Assembly (NCBI GenBank): GCA_041655765.1
Contig: JBBAEU010000001.1
Span: forward strand, 186,001-250,000
Length of the DNA: 64,000 nucleotides
Origin: Brumimicrobium sp041655765
GTDB taxonomy: Bacteria > Bacteroidota > Bacteroidia > Flavobacteriales_D > Crocinitomicaceae
Direction of reading: 5' to 3'
Shown in pieces: positions 16,509 to 24,949 of the stretch. The translations under genes and the position numbers were made by a program. The notes under the pieces are model-generated. The model did not search any database. It was not told the DNA's origin and was given only the letters and a program-made list of their open reading frames with translations. The first letter of the stretch is position 1; the number at the start of each line of letters is the position of its first letter.

Positions 16509-17009
16509 TTAAGTTAAGTAAGCTGTTTTTTCGTTGTTTAGACTGACTTCTATGCGGTCTTTTAAAGTTGTAGATAATGTTAATCCATCATAATCACATC
16601 TAACGGGAAAATTTCTGTGTTTTCTATCCACCAATGCAACAGTTTTTAATCGTTTTGTAGGTTGACTCAATAGTTTTACCAACGCATATTGCATGGTTCT
16701 TCCTGAATTAACGACATCATCAACTAAAATAATCGTTTTGTTGCGAAGTTCTGACATATCGACATTTAAAGAGATTTCGTGGTTCAAAGGATTCTTTTTG
16801 TCTATCGTCAGCTCACTGATAAAAATTTCTTGGTGTGCAACTTTATTTAGACGGTCTTTTAATTCTTTTGCAATTTTAAAACCATTCCCCTTAATTCCAA
16901 CGAGGTATAATTGCTCTTCATCAAAATTATCTTCCACAATCTGGTAAGCTATTCTATCCAATTTTTGATTAATCTGGGTTTCGTTTAATACGATAGTTTG
17001 TTTTTTCAT
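16509..17009 (-). CDS. PyrR-like phosphoribosyltransferase family protein
   Basis: Type I phosphoribosyltransferase of 166 residues with the PRPP loop ILVDDVVNSGRT (about 94-105) and the PyrR-like segment ALVDRKHRNFPVRCDYDG (about 125-142). In Gram-positives PyrR is a pyrimidine attenuator and weak uracil phosphoribosyltransferase. Flavobacterial homologues keep the fold, but I see no PyrR-type RNA target in the window, so a regulatory role is only possible. Its ATG overlaps the mltG stop by 4 nt, so it is translationally coupled as the last gene of the 20.0-16.5 kb operon. Confidence 0.82.
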   Translation of the reverse strand: MKKQTIVLNETQINQKLDRIAYQIVEDNFDEEQLYLVGIKGNGFKIAKELKDRLNKVAHQEIFISELTIDKKNPLNHEISLNVDMSELRNKTIILVDDVVNSGRTMQYALVKLLSQPTKRLKTVALVDRKHRNFPVRCDYDGLTLSTTLKDRIEVSLNNEKTAYLT

Positions 17010-18079
17010 TGGTTCTTATTTTTTTGATATTCAGTCAACCAGCTTTGAAAAGCCCTCGCGTTTCTATTGTGCTCAGACAAAGTTACCGAAAAATTATGTA
17101 AACCACTTAATCCTGGTTTTGCACACATGAATATATAATCGTTTTTTTCAGCATTTAAAACAGCATCTATGACATCTGCAGGAGGAATATAAATAGGACC
17201 TGGTGGCAATCCTGTATATAAGTATGTATTGTAAGGGCAGTCTCTGTCTCTGTGCTTATATGTTAATCTTTCAACACCATCCAATTCTCTTCCCCAACAA
17301 TGTCGAAAAGTAGGGTCGGATTCCAACTTCATTCCTCGTTTTAATCTATTCAAATATAATCCCGCAATTGTTCGCCATTCTTCAGGTTTCTTGTTTTGCT
17401 CCATATAAACGATAGAAGCCAATGTAACGGCGTCTGACTGACTTTTGAGTCCAACATGATTGAGTTTAGTAATTCTATCTGCTGTCCAAAACCTTTTAAA
17501 TTCTTGTGCCATTCTTGTAATAAAATCTTCATGATTTGTGTCCCAAAAGAAACGGTAAGTGTTAGGTAAAAACAAAGCACCAATTCTTGGTTCTGTGAAT
17601 CCATATTTTTTTAGAATGCTGTCTGATAAAAGGTAGTCAAGAAAAGCCGTGCTGTCCATTTCAATTTGTTGGGCAACTTTACCAGCAATATCATAAATAT
17701 CGCGGCAATTATTAAACGTAACGTTTACTTCAACTTCTTTGTTTCCATTACCTAAATTATTTATCGTAAATCCATTTATTAGATCTTTATACTTTGTATT
17801 TGGCTCGATAATGTACTTCCCAGAACCCAATTTCGATTCGTCAAACTCTTTGTATGCAATGATATTTCTTAGGGCATTTTTGTTATCGATAATGCCATTT
17901 GAAAACAAAGACTCTTCTAATTCTTGAATCGTTGTATTTGTTGGAACAAAAAAATCAGTTGAAACAGTATTTAGAGACTCTTTATTGGCATCAAAGAATG
18001 CGTTTATAGAGTCGCAAGAACTGAATAAACCACATAAAAGTACAACTCCTAATAACCTATACAATTTATATTTTTTCAT
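17006..18079 (-). CDS. mltG: Endolytic transglycosylase MltG-like protein
   Basis: Endolytic murein transglycosylase that cuts nascent peptidoglycan glycan strands at the membrane. The 357-residue protein has the YceG core: LASIVYME (catalytic-glutamate region, about 225-232), NRLKRGMKLESDPT (about 247-260), GLPPGPI (about 297-303) and HNFSVTLSEHN (about 332-342). The N terminus MKKYKLYRLLGVVLLCGLFSSC looks like a lipoprotein signal with Cys22, rather than the plain transmembrane anchor of E. coli MltG. It sits in the operon hyp-dapF-GNAT-mltG-PRT. DapF makes meso-diaminopimelate for the same wall polymer, so the grouping makes functional sense. Confidence 0.9.
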   Translation of the reverse strand: MKKYKLYRLLGVVLLCGLFSSCDSINAFFDANKESLNTVSTDFFVPTNTTIQELEESLFSNGIIDNKNALRNIIAYKEFDESKLGSGKYIIEPNTKYKDLINGFTINNLGNGNKEVEVNVTFNNCRDIYDIAGKVAQQIEMDSTAFLDYLLSDSILKKYGFTEPRIGALFLPNTYRFFWDTNHEDFITRMAQEFKRFWTADRITKLNHVGLKSQSDAVTLASIVYMEQNKKPEEWRTIAGLYLNRLKRGMKLESDPTFRHCWGRELDGVERLTYKHRDRDCPYNTYLYTGLPPGPIYIPPADVIDAVLNAEKNDYIFMCAKPGLSGLHNFSVTLSEHNRNARAFQSWLTEYQKNKNQ

Positions 18080-18081
18080 TT

Positions 18082-18597
18082 CTAAATGAATTTCTGATAA
18101 AATAATACATCCATAAAACCATTTTTGTTTCTAAACCAATTCTTTTTTCTTCCTGTTTGTTCGAATCCGTTTTTTAAAAAAAGCTCAATACTGTTTTTAT
18201 TGTCTGCGTGAATATCGCAAAATAGTTGAGTTAGTCCCAAGACTTCTTTAGCATATTTTTCAATAATTTTTAAAGATTCAGAAGCGTAGCCCTTTCCTCT
18301 GTGTTCTTTACCATAAATTAAGATGCCAACCCCTGCTCTTTGGTGCTTAAAATTGACTTCATATAAATCAATTGTTCCGATGGGCATTTGGGAATCGCTT
18401 AGACATATCATCATTCTTAACTGCTGATTTTGATAAATTTGACTTGCGGTTCTTACGTATTCTTGAATTTCAATTAGTGAAAAAGGGGCAATTGAATCAC
18501 TAAAACGCCAATTTTCGATGTCATTTTCCCAAAGTAAAATCTTGTTGACGTCGGCTTCATCAACTTGTCGTAAAAATATTTTATCTCCTTGTAACAT
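18082..18597 (-). CDS. GNAT-family N-acetyltransferase (RimJ/SpeG-like)
   Basis: Cytosolic acetyltransferase of 171 residues using acetyl-CoA. The N-terminal strand LRQVDEADVNKILLWEND is typical of the Acetyltransf_3 subfamily; the acetyl-CoA loop is HRGKGYASE (about 98-106), and NKNSIELFLKNGFEQTG (about 133-149) follows. The acceptor is unknown: RimJ-type proteins modify protein N termini and SpeG-type ones polyamines. It lies in the dapF-mltG operon, 5 nt from dapF and 2 nt from mltG, so it is certainly co-transcribed. Confidence 0.85.
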   Translation of the reverse strand: MLQGDKIFLRQVDEADVNKILLWENDIENWRFSDSIAPFSLIEIQEYVRTASQIYQNQQLRMMICLSDSQMPIGTIDLYEVNFKHQRAGVGILIYGKEHRGKGYASESLKIIEKYAKEVLGLTQLFCDIHADNKNSIELFLKNGFEQTGRKKNWFRNKNGFMDVLFYQKFI

Positions 18598-18602
18598 TCA
18601 AA

Positions 18603-19382
18603 TTATAATAGTTGAATGGTTCCGCTAAAAACATTTATCGCAGGACCGATTAAGTAAATATCTGTAAATCCTTTTGGATTACGCTTGCCTTTAACTTTAA
18701 GGTTTCCGCCTTTAACCTTAATTTTTATTTCAAAATTGTCTTTTTTAGATTTATCAGAGAATGCCAAAGCGACTGCTGTTGCACCTGTTCCGCAAGAATA
18801 AGTTTCATCCTCCACGCCTCGTTCATAAGTTAGCATTTCAACAGAATTATCATCCTTAATTTCAACTAAATTTACATTGATTCCATTTGCTTTATAGGTT
18901 TGAGAATATCGTATTTCACGACCAATCTTGACAATGTCTTGTGATGCTAATTTATCAGTAAACTTAATGTAATGTGGACTTCCTGTATCAATAACATAAG
19001 CGTCTTTATCAAAATTTATAGATTGAACATCATTCATTTTTAGAGAAATCAATTCCCCTTCAAATGTTGCTTCGTGTAGGCCGTCAACTGCAACAAAAAT
19101 TGCTTTGTTATCGAACAACCTCAATTGACGTGCAAAATGAACTGCACAACGTGCACCGTTACCGCAAAAGCTTTGACTTCCGTCAGGGTTGTGATAACGC
19201 ATTCTAAAATGATGAGTAGGATGTTTAAATATCATGATAAGTCCGTCAGCTCCAATTCCGAATCTTCTATCACATAATTCGCTGATTTGCGAGTTTGTCA
19301 ACTTAAAATCAGGGTTTTCCGTGCAATCAAGCATTATAAAATCGTTGCCTGTGCCATGGTATTTTTTAAATGATAAATTCAT
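18603..19382 (-). CDS. dapF: Diaminopimelate epimerase
   Basis: Converts LL- to meso-diaminopimelate in lysine and peptidoglycan synthesis (cytosol, cofactor-free). The 259-residue protein has both catalytic cysteines: C73 in SFCGNGARC and C197 in SCGTGATA. The start motif KYHGTGNDFI (7-16) is the DapF hallmark. The ATG overlaps the upstream gene's stop by 4 nt (19379-19382), so translation is coupled. At the start of the operon with a GNAT, mltG and a PRT, it links precursor supply to wall remodelling. Confidence 0.96.
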   Translation of the reverse strand: MNLSFKKYHGTGNDFIMLDCTENPDFKLTNSQISELCDRRFGIGADGLIMIFKHPTHHFRMRYHNPDGSQSFCGNGARCAVHFARQLRLFDNKAIFVAVDGLHEATFEGELISLKMNDVQSINFDKDAYVIDTGSPHYIKFTDKLASQDIVKIGREIRYSQTYKANGINVNLVEIKDDNSVEMLTYERGVEDETYSCGTGATAVALAFSDKSKKDNFEIKIKVKGGNLKVKGKRNPKGFTDIYLIGPAINVFSGTIQLL

Positions 19383-20002
19383 TTTAAGTTTAATTTTTTA
19401 AATTGATTTGATTTTTCTAAAACAATACTCATTGTTTCTGTATTGAGAAATAGTTTAGAAGTTTTAGTATTGTATATAAGTGAAATCTTTTCATTTGGAT
19501 TAAAACCGTACAATTTAAGTTTATTTCTGCTTAATTCATATCCTGTAATGTTGATGGGGCTTTTCCAAAATTCAATCATAATTTCTTCAGCAAAAGTTTC
19601 CGATTTCATGCCGAGCAATTCAGATGCATCTTGAATGGTGTCCATTTCAATTTTTTCAACAGTTACCAAACGTTTTGATAGAAGTTTTTCTGAAATAATA
19701 ATATCTTCTTCGTCAGCTGTTATGTCTTCAAAATGAGGGGTTTCTAAACTATCAATAACCACTTCATTTCCTATAGAATCAATTTTATTATTGATATTTA
19801 AAGAGTCAGATATTTCATTGGTTACACTTTTTGTAATTACCACAGTATCTCGGATAATTTTTTTCTGTATTTTTTCTACTATAACCTCTACAGGCTTTGT
19901 TTCTACAATTGTTTTAGGCTTATCTGAAGTATTTTTGTTGATAATAATGCCAATAACAATACCAAGTAGGAGGAGAGCAGCGTATATGAAAATATTTTTC
20001 AT
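19379..20002 (-). CDS. Hypothetical membrane-anchored protein
   Basis: No family recognised. From the ATG at 20002 it has 207 residues: MKNIFIYAALLLLGIVIGIII is a single N-terminal membrane segment (uncleaved anchor), then a charged, low-complexity linker of Ile/Lys/Glu/Asp (about 25-120) and a small C-terminal domain (about 140-207). The frame extends to an earlier ATG at 20023, but the chosen one gives the tighter anchor. It is the first gene of the dapF operon and overlaps dapF by 4 nt. The anchor and neighbours suggest a cell-envelope role; no more can be said. Confidence 0.75.
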   Translation of the reverse strand: MKNIFIYAALLLLGIVIGIIINKNTSDKPKTIVETKPVEVIVEKIQKKIIRDTVVITKSVTNEISDSLNINNKIDSIGNEVVIDSLETPHFEDITADEEDIIISEKLLSKRLVTVEKIEMDTIQDASELLGMKSETFAEEIMIEFWKSPINITGYELSRNKLKLYGFNPNEKISLIYNTKTSKLFLNTETMSIVLEKSNQFKKLNLK

Positions 20003-20104
20003 TTTAGTTATTATATTACACAAAAATAAGCATTTTAAGATTATAAATCGAATAATATTTTATATATGCTTAACATCTTTTAACTGAACAAAATGCACTA
20101 AATT

Positions 20105-20112
20105 TTAAGTTT
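20105..20112 (+). promoter_or_regulatory. Possible promoter -7 element of the htrA-like gene
   Basis: TAAGTTTG matches TAnnTTTG, 51 nt upstream of the start codon. No exact TTG at -33 (CTG at 20084-20086), so support is moderate. Confidence 0.35.
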
Positions 20113-20163
20113 GGTGTTAATATTGAAGTATAATATACAAATTTAACTTTAAAATTAATCGTT

Positions 20164-21645
20164 ATGAAGAAAAATTTGAAATCTTTGGGATTAGGAATTA
20201 TAGGAGGAATAATTCCTTTAATTGTATTTTTTTTAGCCTTTAAAAATGATTCGGTTTCATTACGGAAGAACGTTGATACTTATACAATAGAAGAAAATGA
20301 AGTGCCAACTTCTCGTGTCAACTTGATGTCATCCGAAATTGATAGTCGTTTGGATTTTACAAAAGCAAGTGAAGAAAGCGTTCACTCTGTTGTTCACGTT
20401 AAAACAAAAGTGGTTCGCTCTTATATTCAACGTGATCCGATTTTTGAGTTCTTTTATGGACCAGGTTCTGGTGGACGTGAAAGACAGCAATTCGGAATGG
20501 GCTCAGGTTCAGGTGTAATTGTTTCTGAAGATGGTTATATTGTAACCAACAACCATGTGATACAAGATGCCAGTGAAATTGAAGTTACATTGAACGATAA
20601 TAGAACGTATGAGGCAAAAATTATTGGAACTGATCCTTCAACGGATTTGGCAATCATTAAAATTGAAGCTGAGAATCTGAATAAGATTAAGTTTGCTAAT
20701 AGTGATGACGTAAAAGTAGGGCAGTGGGTGTTAGCAGTTGGAAATCCATTTAATTTAAACTCAACTGTTACAGCTGGAATCGTTTCTGCTAAAGCTAGGA
20801 ATATCAACATCATTGGAAGTCGAAATAAAGACATAATTCCTATTGAATCATTCATCCAAACAGATGCAGCGGTTAACCCTGGAAATTCAGGTGGTGCATT
20901 GATAAACACGCAAGGAGAGTTAATCGGAATCAATACAGCTATTGCTTCTCAAACAGGAAACTATACAGGGTATTCTTTTGCGATTCCTTCTGTTTTAGTA
21001 GCTAAAGTAATGAGTGATTTAATAGATTATGGAATTGTTCAACGAGGGTTTTTAGGAGTTAATATCCAAGAAATTACTTCTGAACTGGTAAAAGAAAAAG
21101 ATTTGGTGGATGTAAATGGAGTTTATGTAGCTGGAGTTAATGAAAATTCTGGAGCAGACAAAGCAAAAATCAAAGAGGGAGATGTGATTCTAAAAGTTGG
21201 ATCAAAAGAAGTGAATTCAGTTGCACAACTTCAAGCGGAAATAGGGAAGAGGAGACCAGGTGATTTGGTTGTTTTAACTGTTCGTAGAGACAATGAGTTA
21301 ATCACTAAAGAAGTGCTTTTGAAAGACATAGAAGGAAATACAGAACTTATTTCAAAAGCCGAAATTGAAAGTCATACTGCTTTGGGAGCAACATTTGCTG
21401 AATTAACACCCAAGGAAAAGAAAGAATTGAACATCAAAAACGGAGTTAAGATTAGTTCTATCTCTGCTGGAAAATTACGTTCTGCAGGATTGACAAAAGG
21501 GATTATCATTACCAAAATAAATAACGAAGAAGTGAAAAGCGTACAGCAATTAATCTCTTATCTAAAAGATACAAGCAATCGTGGTGTACTTCTTGAAATT
21601 ATGACTGAAAGTGGCAAAAAGGATTACGTAGGATTTGGATTGTAA
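20164..21645 (+). CDS. Periplasmic HtrA/DegQ-family serine protease
   Basis: Trypsin-like protease and chaperone of the envelope, 493 residues. It has an N-terminal membrane or signal segment (about 8-26), the protease domain with H131 (NNHVIQDA), D161 (PSTDLAIIKI) and S242 (NPGNSGGAL), then two PDZ domains (about 300-390 and 400-490). The Gly-rich loop GPGSGGRERQQFGMGSGSG (about 99-117) corresponds to the LA loop. This is the usual DegP/DegQ design, and the whole triad is present. Monogenic, with its own weak promoter and a bidirectional terminator after it. Confidence 0.93.
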   Translation: MKKNLKSLGLGIIGGIIPLIVFFLAFKNDSVSLRKNVDTYTIEENEVPTSRVNLMSSEIDSRLDFTKASEESVHSVVHVKTKVVRSYIQRDPIFEFFYGPGSGGRERQQFGMGSGSGVIVSEDGYIVTNNHVIQDASEIEVTLNDNRTYEAKIIGTDPSTDLAIIKIEAENLNKIKFANSDDVKVGQWVLAVGNPFNLNSTVTAGIVSAKARNINIIGSRNKDIIPIESFIQTDAAVNPGNSGGALINTQGELIGINTAIASQTGNYTGYSFAIPSVLVAKVMSDLIDYGIVQRGFLGVNIQEITSELVKEKDLVDVNGVYVAGVNENSGADKAKIKEGDVILKVGSKEVNSVAQLQAEIGKRRPGDLVVLTVRRDNELITKEVLLKDIEGNTELISKAEIESHTALGATFAELTPKEKKELNIKNGVKISSISAGKLRSAGLTKGIIITKINNEEVKSVQQLISYLKDTSNRGVLLEIMTESGKKDYVGFGL

Positions 21646-21721
21646 TTCTAATTAATATTAGTAAAAATCATTATAACGAATCTACAATCTTTAGAACACA
21701 CCAATATAATCTTTTATAGTG

Positions 21722-21767
21722 AAAAATAGCCGTCTCAAAACGATTTGTTGAGATGGCTATTTTCATT
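21722..21767. terminator. Bidirectional intrinsic terminator after htrA
   Basis: Arms 21723-21738/21748-21763 form a 16-bp stem with one G-T pair and a 9-nt loop; A/T runs flank both sides. It ends the htrA transcript on the plus strand and can also stop minus-strand reading. Confidence 0.88.
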
Positions 21768-21856
21768 TTTCCCTTGTTATTTAATCAAAAGTATTGTATT
21801 TAACATACGAATCTTTCCCTTTTAAGTATCCATAGTTTGCATTACTTTTGTACATT

Positions 21857-21980
21857 GTAACTTCGGGCGACCAACTCAATATTATAAAGATGCAGGAGAC
21901 AAATGCTAATAAGCGTGAAAAACGAAATAATATACCCAAAAAAAATAGCTGCCTCACAATTTGAGACAGCTACCTTTTTT
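21857..21980 (+). ncRNA. Candidate small RNA between two terminators
   Basis: TACTTTTG (21843-21850) fits the -7 consensus, although a -33 TTG is lacking. The stretch after it contains no ORF worth noting and ends in a hairpin plus T6 (21946-21978). A transcript of about 125 nt would be free-standing between two convergent genes. Only sequence architecture supports it. Confidence 0.25.
21941..21978. terminator. Second terminator-like hairpin
   Basis: TAGCTG (21946-21951) pairs with CAGCTA (21967-21972), a mismatch follows, then CTCA/TGAG; A-rich left flank and T6 right flank make it bidirectional. Its core resembles the 21722-21767 hairpin, as if duplicated. It probably terminates any transcript starting near 21857 and the M43 protease transcript from the other side. 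Confidence 0.7.
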
Positions 21981-22051
21981 ATAAGTACGTAGGGTTTAAA
22001 AAAGTGGGGTTTTACAAAAGCGTATGCCTTGTATATGTCCCACTAAGCTTT

Positions 22052-23371
22052 TTAATATTTTACCAATTTTGTAGAGCCAACTATGCCTTCAGTAATAACT
22101 TGATAAATTCCATTTGATAGATCTTTAATATCTATTGTCGTTTTGTAACCATTTGCAACAACTTCTTTTACAGTTCTACCGTTCAAATCAACAATAGATA
22201 TGGTATTATTCAAAAATTGCTTGCTTTTTAAAACTACGATATTGTTAGCAGGATTTGGGTAAAGAACAAATTCATTAACTACATCTTTTTGAATAGATAA
22301 TACTTCATCCTCAAGTAATCCAGGCCTAAAATTCACCAATGTCGAAACCATGTGCTCAACTTGACCTTTTGTAAAAGCAACTTGACAAGGTTCATTTGAG
22401 TAATCCATATAATTTTCAACCATGTCTGGTAAATCTACTCCATCAATGTCATCAACACAAGTGTTTTTGGTTTTATTACATACAAAAGAAGCTTGGGTAT
22501 TTGCATTTGGCGTGTCTGCAATACCATCATCCCCATTACAACTTGGGTTTAATCCTGACATATCTGCATCCCCCCAAATATGGCGAAGTCCTAAATAATG
22601 GCCAACTTCATGAACAGCGGTTCTTCCAAGTACTTCAAAAGTTTGTCCTCCCATAACCAATGGGTGTGGATTGTTTCCTCCAAAACTTCTGTAATGAATT
22701 ACAACTCCATCAATCATTCCAGGTGTTGCATCAGCAGGCCAATTTGGTAATCCAGCGGGCGGAGTAGCCATACCAAGAACACTTGGAGATTCGTTTTCGT
22801 CTTCTAAGTTACAAACCCAAATATTCATATAATGGTCAACATCCCATGGGTCAACTCCACCGCGATTTGTGTACTTTACATCCTCAATACTTTCTGTATT
22901 AGGGAGCATTCCAAATATTAACTCTAAAAAATGCGTCTTATCGGTATAAACCCTATTAATTCCATTTGTAAAACTACCGTCAGGAGCAACAGTTGCCAGT
23001 TTAAATTCAATATTTGCACGACCAGCATAAGGTTCAAATTCAGGGCGTAAATCAATGGAGTCAGCATTTAAACGTTGAAAATCACGATTTAAAACTGCAA
23101 TTTGGTTGTGGATTACAGAGTCGTGTAAATTTTGTGTTTCATCGTTATATACAACATGAACAACAACAGGAATTGTGTGTATTTCACCTGAAGATTTCGG
23201 TTTGTTATTTTGTGCATAGTCAAAACTTTGATTAACAGCCTTTTTAAACCCTGGATATTTCTCATTCATCTGACGAATATAGTGATCATAGCCACATCGG
23301 TTGATTTGCGTTTGTCCAAAAACATTCGCAACTAAAAATGCGATACAAATTGTAAAGTAAATCTTTTTCAT
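22052..23371 (-). CDS. Secreted M43-family (pappalysin/cytophagalysin-like) zinc metalloprotease with T9SS tail
   Basis: Extracellular metalloprotease, 439 residues. Signal peptide 1-20 (ends VFGQ). The zinc site is H254-E255-x2-H258-x5-H264 in HEVGHYLGLRH and the Met-turn is NYMDYS further on, together defining MEROPS family M43. The intervening CNGDDGIADTPN matches the calcium-binding insert of the family. Residues about 365-439 are a type A T9SS sorting domain (LYPNPANN, DIKDLSNGIYQV), so it should be exported by T9SS and attached or released. Natural substrate unknown. It is terminated by hairpins near 21.95 kb. Confidence 0.93.
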   Translation of the reverse strand: MKKIYFTICIAFLVANVFGQTQINRCGYDHYIRQMNEKYPGFKKAVNQSFDYAQNNKPKSSGEIHTIPVVVHVVYNDETQNLHDSVIHNQIAVLNRDFQRLNADSIDLRPEFEPYAGRANIEFKLATVAPDGSFTNGINRVYTDKTHFLELIFGMLPNTESIEDVKYTNRGGVDPWDVDHYMNIWVCNLEDENESPSVLGMATPPAGLPNWPADATPGMIDGVVIHYRSFGGNNPHPLVMGGQTFEVLGRTAVHEVGHYLGLRHIWGDADMSGLNPSCNGDDGIADTPNANTQASFVCNKTKNTCVDDIDGVDLPDMVENYMDYSNEPCQVAFTKGQVEHMVSTLVNFRPGLLEDEVLSIQKDVVNEFVLYPNPANNIVVLKSKQFLNNTISIVDLNGRTVKEVVANGYKTTIDIKDLSNGIYQVITEGIVGSTKLVKY

Positions 23372-23461
23372 TATAATGATATTTTATATGGTTTATAGTT
23401 TCTTTTCAAAGATATCATAAATTTAACCGATGATTATCAACTTTTTGATGAGTGGTTTTTT

Positions 23462-23881
23462 TCACATATCTATGAAGTAGGCTTTTTCCTCAATTGTAGG
23501 AACTATACAGTTTTGTTTTTTTAGGCGATGACGGTTTTCAGCGATTTTAGTATAAAAATAATCCAACGGACGGGTGGGGAAGAGCCTTGAAAACATTTCG
23601 AGTAATCTGTAAAAGAAAGATAAGTTCTTCGCAATTTTACGTATTGCTTGTGATTTTTTATAAATCAATCCATCTTCAAAGTAATAAATTGTATCAAATT
23701 GGATGATGATATCTTTCGTTTGTAGAAAATCTTGGGCAATTTTGGAATGCAAAGAAATGAAGTAAAAATCTTTTGTTTTGTTTTTTAATATAAATTGTAT
23801 CATTGAGTTGCAAAGTCCACAATCGCCATCATAAAGGATGACTCTCGGTAGGTTTTCAATATTTTTTATTGGACTTGACAT
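23462..23881 (-). CDS. DCC-family thiol-disulfide oxidoreductase-like protein (DUF393)
   Basis: Small protein of 139 residues in the DCC family, named after its N-terminal motif: here YDGDCGLCNSM with C-x2-C. The family is predicted to have a thioredoxin-like fold and redox activity, but few members are characterised. The frame is open to 23917 where only a TTG exists; I use the ATG at 23881, which gives the usual length. It is 50 nt downstream of a lipoprotein gene in the same direction. Confidence 0.85.
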   Translation of the reverse strand: MSSPIKNIENLPRVILYDGDCGLCNSMIQFILKNKTKDFYFISLHSKIAQDFLQTKDIIIQFDTIYYFEDGLIYKKSQAIRKIAKNLSFFYRLLEMFSRLFPTRPLDYFYTKIAENRHRLKKQNCIVPTIEEKAYFIDM

Positions 23882-23931
23882 TACATTACTATCCAAAGAT
23901 AAGAAATATTCGTTCAATTTATTTATAAAAA

Positions 23932-24648
23932 CTATTTGGATATTTCAGATTTTATAGCACTTTTGGTTTTGTTATCTACAGAATGCCAAATTTGATAATT
24001 GTGGTTGTTTAAATTTAACAATACAACAGATTTATCCGTTTTTCTTATATTATCCTGAACAGTTTTGATAAGTTTCTTTGAGTATTTATGATAAATATCG
24101 TTCCAAATAATCACACCGTAATAATCTGCTTTGGGTAATGAACTAAGGGCGGGTTTGGATCTATTAGAAGGTGAATAAGAAGTAGCTAAAAGGAAATCCA
24201 AGTCGAAGTTGTGTGTATTCAGAGATTCGTCGTTGATAGAAGGAGGGAAGTGATCAAAGCAACCGTCCACGTTCCAGTCCGCTTTGATGGGTTTCTCTAC
24301 ATAACAATTCACAATTTTAAATATTTCACTACCTGAACTGTCAAACAAGCGAAATTGCACGGGTTGCATATCATCTTTGGCAACACCTTTCTGTTTTTTA
24401 TATTCAGTTGAATCTTCTGTATGTTCAATATTTTTAAAAATATCGCCATATAAATTTTTCCACTCATTATAATATTCCATTGTATCCATCATAAAATGTA
24501 GCTCGTTTGGGTTTTTAGATTTCTCAGCAATATCAGTTAATTCTTCATCTGTTAGCCAATTTGGCTTTTTGTCAATCCCCAATAAAAGCATACAGCTTGA
24601 AAATGAAAAAAGAAGAATTAGTCCAATTATAATTTTTTTTACGGTCAT
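23932..24648 (-). CDS. Hypothetical lipoprotein
   Basis: No family recognised. The 238-residue protein starts MTVKKIIIGLILLFSFSSC, a lipoprotein signal peptide with the acylated Cys at 19. The mature part has no repeats or metal motifs I can see; LPKADYYGVIIWNDIYHKYSK in the second half (about 177-197) looks like one globular core strand-helix unit and might be of use for homology searches. It lies upstream of the DCC gene and may be co-transcribed with it. Exposed at the outer membrane or inner face of the envelope by inference. Confidence 0.75.
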   Translation of the reverse strand: MTVKKIIIGLILLFSFSSCMLLLGIDKKPNWLTDEELTDIAEKSKNPNELHFMMDTMEYYNEWKNLYGDIFKNIEHTEDSTEYKKQKGVAKDDMQPVQFRLFDSSGSEIFKIVNCYVEKPIKADWNVDGCFDHFPPSINDESLNTHNFDLDFLLATSYSPSNRSKPALSSLPKADYYGVIIWNDIYHKYSKKLIKTVQDNIRKTDKSVVLLNLNNHNYQIWHSVDNKTKSAIKSEISK

Positions 24649-24722
24649 TTATTATGGTTTATTATAGAGTAATACATAGAATCAAATATACTTATTTTTA
24701 CATGAAATACCAATAACGAAGA

Positions 24723-24893
24723 CATAATATACATTATAATTGACAAAAGTGATTCTAGGTGTCGAGCCGTAATTCCCATAACATAATATTTGTCGATATA
24801 AGTCTAAAGACGTTATATCAGATATTATGTGTAAATATTCGCTGGGGCTCATATTACGGAAATTACCGCCTTTGCCTTATAATTAATATTATG
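24723..24893. repeat. Nested imperfect palindrome, MITE-like or large RNA hairpin
   Basis: Five arm pairs nest in strict order: 24723-24730/24886-24893 (8 bp), 24767-24773/24853-24859 (7 bp), 24781-24789/24822-24830 (9 bp), 24795-24801/24813-24819 (7 bp) and 24802-24805/24808-24811 (4 bp). The pattern suits a degenerate miniature inverted-repeat element or a long structured RNA. No target-site duplication is clear. Confidence 0.5.
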
Positions 24894-24910
24894 TTAAATA
24901 GAGGTCTTCA

Positions 24911-24946
24911 AAGAAAAGGGAATAAATATATTCCCCTTCTTTTCTT
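24911..24946 (-). terminator. Terminator-like hairpin after the 1210-residue adhesin gene
   Basis: GGGAATA (24918-24924) pairs with TATTCCC (24929-24935) over a 4-nt loop; AAGAAAA/TTTTCTT extends it with a bulge. It lies directly after the stop codon at 24950 of the minus-strand gene. Confidence 0.6.
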
Positions 24947-24949
24947 AAA

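Larger units (their letters stand above)
21646..22051. other. Convergent intergenic region with two related terminator hairpins and a possible RNA
   Basis: The 406 bp between the htrA-like gene (+) and the M43 protease gene (-) hold a 16-bp terminator (21723-21763), a -7-like element (21843-21850), a candidate RNA (about 21857-21980) and a second hairpin (21946-21972). Nothing else is apparent. Confidence 0.6.
24649..24949. other. Intergenic region holding a nested palindromic element
   Basis: 301 bp between two minus-strand genes. It contains the nested inverted repeat 24723-24893 and a terminator-like hairpin 24911-24946; I see no protein gene. Confidence 0.6.
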
